A DNA stretch of 10,564 nt from Nanobdellati archaeon (lineage in GTDB: Archaea; EX4484-52; JAADEF01). Both the position numbers and the translations under genes were made by a program. Of this stretch, positions 5,336 through 10,564 are shown in pieces. Numbering within the stretch: the stretch's first letter is position 1; the number at the start of each line of letters is the position of its first letter. Below the pieces are notes generated by a model. The model was not told where the DNA came from and made no database searches. It saw only the letters and a program-made list of their open reading frames with translations. The DNA lies in contig WAOB01000141.1 of assembly GCA_015521505.1 (NCBI GenBank), forward strand, positions 1 through 10,564, written 5' to 3'.

Positions 5336-6562
5336 ATGAGTAAAATATCGAGTCATAATGAGTTGGGGAGAGAACTAGAACTTTTTGACACATTTGAAGA
5401 TGCAGGATCCGGGCATGTTTTCTGGAAACCTAGAGGATATAAGATTTTCTCTAACCTCTCAAAGTGGATTGAGTTTGAACATAAAAAAAGAGGTTATTTG
5501 ACCATAAAAACCCCGATAATATACAGATCTCATTTATGGGAAACCTCTGGGCATAAACAGATGTATTCTGATTTCATGTATTTATTTAGAATAAAAAAAG
5601 AAGATATGGATGAAGAATGGGGAATAAAACCCATGAACTGTCCAGCACATATATTACTATTTAAAAGTAAGAGGAGATTTGAAAAAGACCTACCTTTAAA
5701 GTTTTTTGAACTAGGATTAGTCCATAGACATGAACTTAGCGGGGTTATAAATGGTTTGCTAAGAGTAAGGAGTTTTACCCAGGATGATTCACACATATTC
5801 GTTAAAAAGAATCAGATAGGCAAGGTAGTTAAAGAAGTTATTGAATTTGTTAGATACGTATTTAAGATGTTTGAAATAGAGAATATTAAATTTTTCCTCT
5901 CAACAATGCCGGAAAAACACTTAGGTAATGAAAATGTTTGGAGAGAAGTAGAAAGGATGATGGAAGATGCTCTTAAGGATGCTCAAGTAAACTATGAGAT
6001 AAATCCAGGAGAAGGGGCCTTTTATGGACCAAAAATAGATGTGGAAATTAAAGATGCCCATGGAAGATTGTGGCAACTTTCAACCATTCAGATAGACTTT
6101 AACCTACCGGAAAGATTTGACATAAAATATTATAAAGATGATGGGTCTAAAGAAAGGGTTTATATCATCCATAGAGCAATCTTAGGAAGTTTAGAAAGGT
6201 TTATAGGTATCATGTTAGAGCATTTCCAAGGGAAATTACCTCTACTTTTTGCTCCATATCAAATAGCAATAATTCCTGTCAAAAACACTCCAAAAGAAGT
6301 AGAGTATGCTATGAAAATAAAAGACAACATAGAAAGCATAACTAATCTAATGGTAGAGGTGGATATCTTATCCCAAGAAAAGACAGTAAGCAAAAGAATA
6401 TTAATGGCAGAAAAGAAAAAGTATGTTTATATTCTAGTCATAGGAGAAAAGGAGGTTGATGAAAACAAAGTTGCTATTAGAAATGAAAACATGACTCTAA
6501 ATGATTTTCTTTCAAAAATAAAAGGGGAATACGAAAAATGGTTTTCCTTAACTAATTTTTAA
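5336..6562 (+). CDS. thrS: Threonyl-tRNA synthetase, catalytic core and anticodon domain only
   Basis: Charges tRNA-Thr with threonine. The 408 residues match only the last 400 or so of a bacterial enzyme (E. coli ThrRS is 642): the class II core (about 7-300) begins at HNELGRELELF, then the anticodon-binding domain (301-408). The TGS and N2 editing domains are absent. Active-site residues are present: zinc ligands Cys102, His153 and His279; motif 2 Arg131 (VHRHE); FTQDD 147-151; motif 3 HRAILGSLERF. Glu373 and Arg382 match the E. coli anticodon-reading residues. Oddities are CPAH for the usual CPGH and QLST for QCGT. The core is the bacterial/crenarchaeal type, not the usual euryarchaeal one. 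Expression is likely leaderless (TATA about 28 bases upstream, no Shine-Dalgarno). It is the only rightward gene and overlaps the helicase gene by 15 bases. A separate editing protein may exist elsewhere. Confidence 0.96.
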   Translation: MSKISSHNELGRELELFDTFEDAGSGHVFWKPRGYKIFSNLSKWIEFEHKKRGYLTIKTPIIYRSHLWETSGHKQMYSDFMYLFRIKKEDMDEEWGIKPMNCPAHILLFKSKRRFEKDLPLKFFELGLVHRHELSGVINGLLRVRSFTQDDSHIFVKKNQIGKVVKEVIEFVRYVFKMFEIENIKFFLSTMPEKHLGNENVWREVERMMEDALKDAQVNYEINPGEGAFYGPKIDVEIKDAHGRLWQLSTIQIDFNLPERFDIKYYKDDGSKERVYIIHRAILGSLERFIGIMLEHFQGKLPLLFAPYQIAIIPVKNTPKEVEYAMKIKDNIESITNLMVEVDILSQEKTVSKRILMAEKKKYVYILVIGEKEVDENKVAIRNENMTLNDFLSKIKGEYEKWFSLTNF

Positions 6563-8536
6563 TACATTGGCATTAACATACTCTCCTTCGGATTTTATAT
6601 AAGAGATTAAGTCTCTATACATCCTATTGGATCTTAATGTATCTTCATTACCTACAATTATCAACTTTTTCTTTGCTCTAGTTATTGCAACGTTTAGTCT
6701 TCGATAATCTTCCAAAAAGCCGATGTTATTAGAATCATTTCCTCTCACTAAAGAGATTACTATTATATCTTTCTCTCTTCCCTGAAATCCATCAACAGTT
6801 TTTATCTCCAATCCATCATACATCTTAAGTTTTTTCTTTAACAATTCAACCTGATCTTGATAAGGAGAAATTATCCCTATACTTGAAGGAGGATAAAATC
6901 TAAGCAGATCATTAACTATCATAATTACGACATTAGCCTCTTCTTTATTACTTATTGATGTACTGCCCTTCCTTCTTTGTTCTTTTGATGATATATTCAC
7001 AAAGGTTATAGGTATATTAGATATCATCCCTTTATAATTCTCTAAGAGGTGGTTTTTATTCGCTTCATAAGCAACCAAATTACCGTAATAAAACATTTTA
7101 TTTGAAAAATTCATTATCTTTTCATTCATTCTGTACTGTATTTTAAGCATTATACTACTTTCTGGATATAACTCCATAAATCTCTCAAATAAACTTTTCT
7201 CTAAACCCTCCTCTCTTGCTCTCATACTAAGAACTGTTGGAGGTAATTGCTTATGGTCTCCTGCAAGTATGGCTTTAGGTGCTTTGATCAAAGGTATTAA
7301 AGAAGAAGGTTCTGTTGCTTGAGTGGACTCATCAATGATAACTACATCAAAATTAATGTCTCTTAGATAATCGCTTCCTGCTGTGGAGTTAGTAGTAAAG
7401 ACAATTTGTGCATTATCTAATATTTCCTTAACTATTCTTTCTCTCTTTTTAGCAATCATCTCTTTAATAAGATTAATTTCTCTTTTGAGTTTTATGTATT
7501 TGGCCATGCTTTTTATCTTTTTATTTGGTATACCTCTTATACCCCTCTTAGATATTGCAGCCTTAATTATCTCATCATCAGACAAGCCTCTCCTTAAGGA
7601 AGGAGTAGGTTTAACATACTTACCTAACTCAACTTCTTTCTTTTCCAACTCTTTATACAGGTTTTTTGTTTGATTATCATAAAACATCTCTCCCACTAGA
7701 TAATCTAAACTTTTCTCAATAAGTTTTTTATTTATTCGTGAGATATTTCCAACTCTAACATAATTAATATCCAAACTTTCATATTGTGAAATTTTCTCTA
7801 AAAAGTTATCGACTGCGGTGTTAGAATCAGCGCTAACCAATACCTTTCTACCTTTCAATGCCAATTGCAAAGCAATCTCTACTAGTGTTGTGGTTTTCCC
7901 AGTTCCTGGAGGTCCATGAATTAAATAGATGTTTTTAGAGGACAAAGATTCTACAACTGCTTTCTTTTGTACATCATTTAGTTTTTTATTTATAAACTTA
8001 ACATCTAATATATATTGCGGTTTTGATGGTTTTTCATGCCCTAAAAGTATGCTTAACGGAAATAAAGTTGTTTTCGATTTGACTCTTTTTAACGCTTCTT
8101 TAATTCTACTATAAGTGGTCTCATTCACATATAAATCTACTCTGTAAGTATGTCTCTTTGTTAAAGAAAGTTTTTTAGGGAAGGATTCAAACATTAAAAC
8201 AATACTGTGTTTGGTTATAGAATAAACATTTGCAGATACATTAAATTTTAATGGATTACCATAGGATAATAAAACCACATCTCCCTCTTTAATTTCACTT
8301 TCTTTAATTTCTTTATCTCTTCTAAAATAAACCAACGTTTTTCCTAGGGAATTAACTTCTCTTCTATAAAACCTCAAATTAGTTATTGCCCTACCTAGTT
8401 TCTCTCTCTTTTCTCCAGAAAGAGATTCTATTTCCTTCTTATGTACCTTCATCTCTTCCTGTCTTTCCAAATCAATCAATCTGTTGAAATAACTCACATA
8501 TTCTTTCTCATGAAGAAACTTTTGCCTTTTTTTCAT
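6548..8536 (-). CDS. SF1B helicase of the Upf1/IGHMBP2/Dna2-like family
   Basis: ATP-driven DNA/RNA helicase of the Upf1-like group; the cellular role of the archaeal members is not settled. With this start it has 662 residues: an N-terminal helix (YFNRLIDLERQEEM and SGEKREKLGRAI, typical of archaeal members), a small barrel (about 80-135), then the motor. Motifs in order: Walker A GPPGTGKT (208-215), ADSNTAVDNF (Ia), Walker B DEST (402-405), AGDHKQLPP (425-433), QYRM (467-470), VDGFQGRE (581-588) and RRLNVAITRAK (612-622, arginine finger). Residues about 290-375 form a charged helical insertion. The frame opens at 8620 inside pus10, but the start chosen is ATG 8536 because family similarity begins there and a TATA box lies about 28 bases upstream; ATG 8542 is the alternative. 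The 3' end overlaps thrS tail to tail. It could share a transcript with pus10 by read-through. Confidence 0.94.
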   Translation of the reverse strand: MKKRQKFLHEKEYVSYFNRLIDLERQEEMKVHKKEIESLSGEKREKLGRAITNLRFYRREVNSLGKTLVYFRRDKEIKESEIKEGDVVLLSYGNPLKFNVSANVYSITKHSIVLMFESFPKKLSLTKRHTYRVDLYVNETTYSRIKEALKRVKSKTTLFPLSILLGHEKPSKPQYILDVKFINKKLNDVQKKAVVESLSSKNIYLIHGPPGTGKTTTLVEIALQLALKGRKVLVSADSNTAVDNFLEKISQYESLDINYVRVGNISRINKKLIEKSLDYLVGEMFYDNQTKNLYKELEKKEVELGKYVKPTPSLRRGLSDDEIIKAAISKRGIRGIPNKKIKSMAKYIKLKREINLIKEMIAKKRERIVKEILDNAQIVFTTNSTAGSDYLRDINFDVVIIDESTQATEPSSLIPLIKAPKAILAGDHKQLPPTVLSMRAREEGLEKSLFERFMELYPESSIMLKIQYRMNEKIMNFSNKMFYYGNLVAYEANKNHLLENYKGMISNIPITFVNISSKEQRRKGSTSISNKEEANVVIMIVNDLLRFYPPSSIGIISPYQDQVELLKKKLKMYDGLEIKTVDGFQGREKDIIVISLVRGNDSNNIGFLEDYRRLNVAITRAKKKLIIVGNEDTLRSNRMYRDLISYIKSEGEYVNANVLKIS

Positions 8537-8560
8537 AAACATAATAAAAAAGATTTGTGA

Positions 8561-8570
8561 TTTTAAAAAA
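8561..8570 (-). promoter_or_regulatory. TATA box of the helicase gene
   Basis: Minus strand TTTTTTAAAA in the short gap after the pus10 stop, its T/A junction about 28 bases before ATG 8536 (22 before ATG 8542). There is no Shine-Dalgarno before either ATG, so a leaderless start is likely. The T-rich run may also terminate pus10. Confidence 0.5.
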
Positions 8571-8585
8571 TAAAGAATTAAAGAA

Positions 8586-9869
8586 TTACTGTCTCTCTTC
8601 TGGTTCAAATCCTTTAACAATCAATTCTTTAACATCACATCTTTTTCCAATTAAAGATGATATACTAGGTCTTGTTCTTCCTTCATCACCATTAACAAAT
8701 TCTTTTATATATGTCCCTGCTTCTGCTTTAATCTCTAAAGTTGCTTCTTTATCTCTATGGTTCAAAACTTTAACATAGAATATCTTTCTTCTTCTTATTT
8801 TATCTGCTCTTCTATGTTCAACTCGCTTAGGTGTTTGTTGGTTAATAACAAGATCTTTTATCTTATTTATTTCCTCTATATCTCCCTTTGTTAACTCCTC
8901 TTCACATTCTACAACCGCTTCATATATTTTATTATCTCTTTTTGCCTTTAACCTTTTAACTTCTTTACCATCAACTACTTTCAGATCCCTAACTTCAATA
9001 TATCCTTTATATCTATTATTTATCTCTCTTTCAACTTCAGATAAATTAAGGCTTCTTATTTTTGGTTCCTCAATCTCAATTATAAATTCTCTCCATCCAT
9101 AGCATAAAGCATCAACATCCTCTCTACCCGCTCCGTGAAAACTAGTACCTGTCCCTTTACTATACCTAAGTAAAACATCTCCTATAAGTTCTTCGACACT
9201 ATAATCATATTTTTTTCCTTTATAAGAACATTTATCACATCCCACACCATGGCAAAAACTACACACCCATTTAGTTTGAGGCATGGGTTTGTATTTGTTA
9301 TATCTTCCATAAACATACAAACTTCTAACATTCTTTGTAATCGAATTTTTTCTTAGATCAATAAGAATCGTTATATCTGAATTCCTAAAATCCACATTCT
9401 TACCCGTTAACTCGTGTATCTTTTTTCCTATCTCTCTACTCAATTCTTCTTTTAATCTTTCTGAAAATTCTGTTCCAAATTCTTCCCAAAAAATTTCTTC
9501 ATTTCTAATCATTTCGGGTTTAAGAATAACGCCAACTAAATAAGTGTTATATTCATAACCTTCTAATATTCTTAATACATTTTGCGCAATCTCCTCAACT
9601 TTTGTAAAAATCTCAAAACATAAGAAACACTTCTTTTTTTCATTACTAAATTTAATTTTTACATTATTGAAATTGAAGTCAGTAAAGTTATTATTATCAT
9701 CATAAAATTCTTTCTGAGTATCTACATACATAGCGCAAACATATCTTATACTCTTTCCTCTTTGTTTGTTAGAAGTAGAAGTCAAAAGTTGAGCAAATTG
9801 TCTACCCAAACAATTATCACATAAACGGTATTTTTTAAGCATCTCTATAGATAAAGAAAATATGTCCAT
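8586..9869 (-). CDS. pus10: tRNA pseudouridine synthase Pus10
   Basis: Isomerises uridine 54 and/or 55 in the T loop of tRNAs to pseudouridine in archaea. The 427 residues are the usual length. The N-terminal THUMP-containing part has a zinc site made by two CxxC pairs (Cys17/Cys20 and Cys81/Cys84). A second Cys cluster CSFCHGVGCDKC (203-214) precedes the catalytic domain. The catalytic motif is HGAGREDVDA (245-254), with Asp251 the likely nucleophile, followed by FIIEIEEP. The C-terminal motif AGTYIKEFVNGDEGRTRPS (384-402) completes the active site. The start is ATG 9869: the frame allows GTG 9872, but the ribosome site GGTGAT (9873-9878) touches that GTG and leaves proper spacing only for the ATG. 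It starts 20 bases after the upstream ATP-grasp-like gene, so both are likely co-transcribed. Both window tRNAs have the UUCAAAU T loop it acts on. Confidence 0.95.
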   Translation of the reverse strand: MDIFSLSIEMLKKYRLCDNCLGRQFAQLLTSTSNKQRGKSIRYVCAMYVDTQKEFYDDNNNFTDFNFNNVKIKFSNEKKKCFLCFEIFTKVEEIAQNVLRILEGYEYNTYLVGVILKPEMIRNEEIFWEEFGTEFSERLKEELSREIGKKIHELTGKNVDFRNSDITILIDLRKNSITKNVRSLYVYGRYNKYKPMPQTKWVCSFCHGVGCDKCSYKGKKYDYSVEELIGDVLLRYSKGTGTSFHGAGREDVDALCYGWREFIIEIEEPKIRSLNLSEVEREINNRYKGYIEVRDLKVVDGKEVKRLKAKRDNKIYEAVVECEEELTKGDIEEINKIKDLVINQQTPKRVEHRRADKIRRRKIFYVKVLNHRDKEATLEIKAEAGTYIKEFVNGDEGRTRPSISSLIGKRCDVKELIVKGFEPEERQ

Positions 9870-9872
9870 CAC

Positions 9873-9881
9873 ATCACCTTA
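9873..9881 (-). promoter_or_regulatory. Shine-Dalgarno of pus10 (decides its start)
   Basis: Minus strand TAAGGTGAT is directly followed by GTG then ATG. It matches the archaeal 16S anti-SD (AUCACCU) and favours ATG 9869 over GTG 9872. Confidence 0.75.
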
Positions 9882-9889
9882 TAAATCCA

Positions 9890-10564
9890 TCAAATGATCT
9901 CTTTTTTTATTTTATACATTATATATTTCGACTTAAGAAGATTTATAAGATAATTTGCATAACCTCCAAAACCTTTATCTCTTATTATAGATTTTGATAT
10001 TGCAATAGATATCTCATTACCATATTGTTCAATAAATCTTTGCCATGAATAAGAATAATAAAGATCATCAAAATAAGCCTTTCCGTTCTCGTCTTTTAAT
10101 ATACTAAGCATAAAAATCTTACTATTTGTAAACTCCATTATCCTTTCTGCCATGTTTCTCACATGTTGGGTTGGATTAACCTTTTCATATGAATCCTTTT
10201 TCTTCAATAAACCAAAAAGTTTTCCATCTACACATAAGTACTCCTCATAACTCACTCCATGATATATTTCCTTAATAATAATGTATTTTTTAATGCTCTC
10301 TATAGTATCTAAAATAGATGACAAACTTTCTCTTCTATTAACAATAATGTTTTTTCCCTCTCCAGGGATCTTAATCAAAACAGGCATTTCTATATCATCT
10401 AATATCATAGAAATTGATTTTGTATTTGTACTAATGTATGTCTTGAAAGTATTAATATTTCTTTTTCTAACTTCTTTTATCAATTCACCATAATTCGAAG
10501 AAAGTTCTATAAGTCTCTTTGTAGAAAAAACCTTAGCACCGTTTTTTTCAAAGATATCCAATAC
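9890..10564 (-). CDS. Diverged ATP-grasp (RimK-like) protein, N-terminus cut by the window edge
   Basis: Resembles the RimK/LysX branch of ATP-grasp ligases, which join carboxylates to amines via acyl phosphates. The similarity is in order and pattern rather than in catalytic residues. Counting from the edge, the first residues (VLDIFEKNGAKVFSTKRLIE) resemble the end of the pre-ATP-grasp domain, then comes a lid helix leading to a TFKTYIS strand. MPVLIKIPGEGKNIIV (60-75) matches the ATP-binding Lys plus flexible loop. IIIKEIYHGVSYEEYLCVDG (95-114) corresponds to the adenine-contact strand. The metal-binding end, normally E-x-N in EVNxSPG, appears as FDDLYYSYS (165-173), so the Mg ligands look lost or changed. 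The frame is open to the edge; a TTG at 10561 is possible but the preceding codons fit, so the gene probably continues upstream. It is 20 bases before pus10. Substrate and activity unknown. Confidence 0.7.
   Translation of the reverse strand, partial: VLDIFEKNGAKVFSTKRLIELSSNYGELIKEVRKRNINTFKTYISTNTKSISMILDDIEMPVLIKIPGEGKNIIVNRRESLSSILDTIESIKKYIIIKEIYHGVSYEEYLCVDGKLFGLLKKKDSYEKVNPTQHVRNMAERIMEFTNSKIFMLSILKDENGKAYFDDLYYSYSWQRFIEQYGNEISIAISKSIIRDKGFGGYANYLINLLKSKYIMYKIKKEII

Noticed and set aside
5530..5796. Minus-strand 88-residue open frame inside thrS
   Set aside because: It lies opposite the conserved ThrRS active site and has no recognisable domain, TATA box or ribosome site.
7383..7673. 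Plus-strand 96-residue hydrophobic open frame
   Set aside because: It is the shadow of the helicase insertion region; lysine-rich coding reads as leucine, isoleucine and phenylalanine on the other strand.
8537..8620. Longer helicase start overlapping pus10 by 35 bases
   Set aside because: The extra 28 residues resemble no family sequence, and a TATA box lies within the stretch they would occupy.
9870..9872. GTG start codon for pus10
   Set aside because: It abuts the Shine-Dalgarno GGTGAT with no spacing, while the next codon ATG is properly placed.

Overview
The window is AT-rich archaeal DNA. The archaeal markers are an archaeal-type S-adenosylmethionine synthetase, ribosomal protein eS6, RNA polymerase subunit Rpo6 (RpoK), the pseudouridine synthase Pus10, TTTAAA-type TATA boxes 23-29 bases before several start codons, and tRNA genes without an encoded CCA. 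The two tRNAs are far richer in G+C (about 61% and 67% by hand count) than the genes around them. This pattern is typical of a thermophile with an AT-rich genome. A small DPANN-type thermophile (Nanoarchaeota-like) would fit, but that is inference and no gene here proves the lineage.

Layout, left to right. (1) 1-250, minus: the start of a small hydrophobic membrane protein that runs off the left edge. (2) 251-472: a repeat-rich intergenic region with a TATA box, competing hairpins, a 20-bp palindrome and two sets of direct repeats. (3) 473-2090, minus: an rps6e-mat operon. (4) 2167-4749, minus: an 860-residue unrecognised surface protein with a signal peptide, a membrane hairpin and a C-terminal domain holding all 12 of its cysteines. 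(5) 4906-5264, minus: tRNA-Asp, tRNA-Val and rpoK in tandem. (6) 5336-6562, plus: the only rightward gene, a threonyl-tRNA synthetase reduced to the bacterial-type catalytic core plus anticodon-binding domain. (7) 6548-8536, minus: an SF1B helicase that overlaps the synthetase tail to tail. (8) 8586-10564, minus: pus10 preceded by a diverged ATP-grasp protein cut off by the right edge.

Most recognisable genes serve translation or transcription: tRNAs, tRNA charging, tRNA modification, a ribosomal protein, an RNA polymerase subunit and a nucleic-acid helicase, with AdoMet supply for methylation. Two gene-start styles are visible. Genes just behind a TATA box have almost no leader and no Shine-Dalgarno, while genes inside transcripts carry GGTG or GGAGGTG. 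I see no transposon, CRISPR array, phage gene or clear defence locus. The least explained parts are the cysteine-rich surface protein, the ATP-grasp-like protein beside pus10, the editing-less ThrRS and the repeat-rich region at 251-472.
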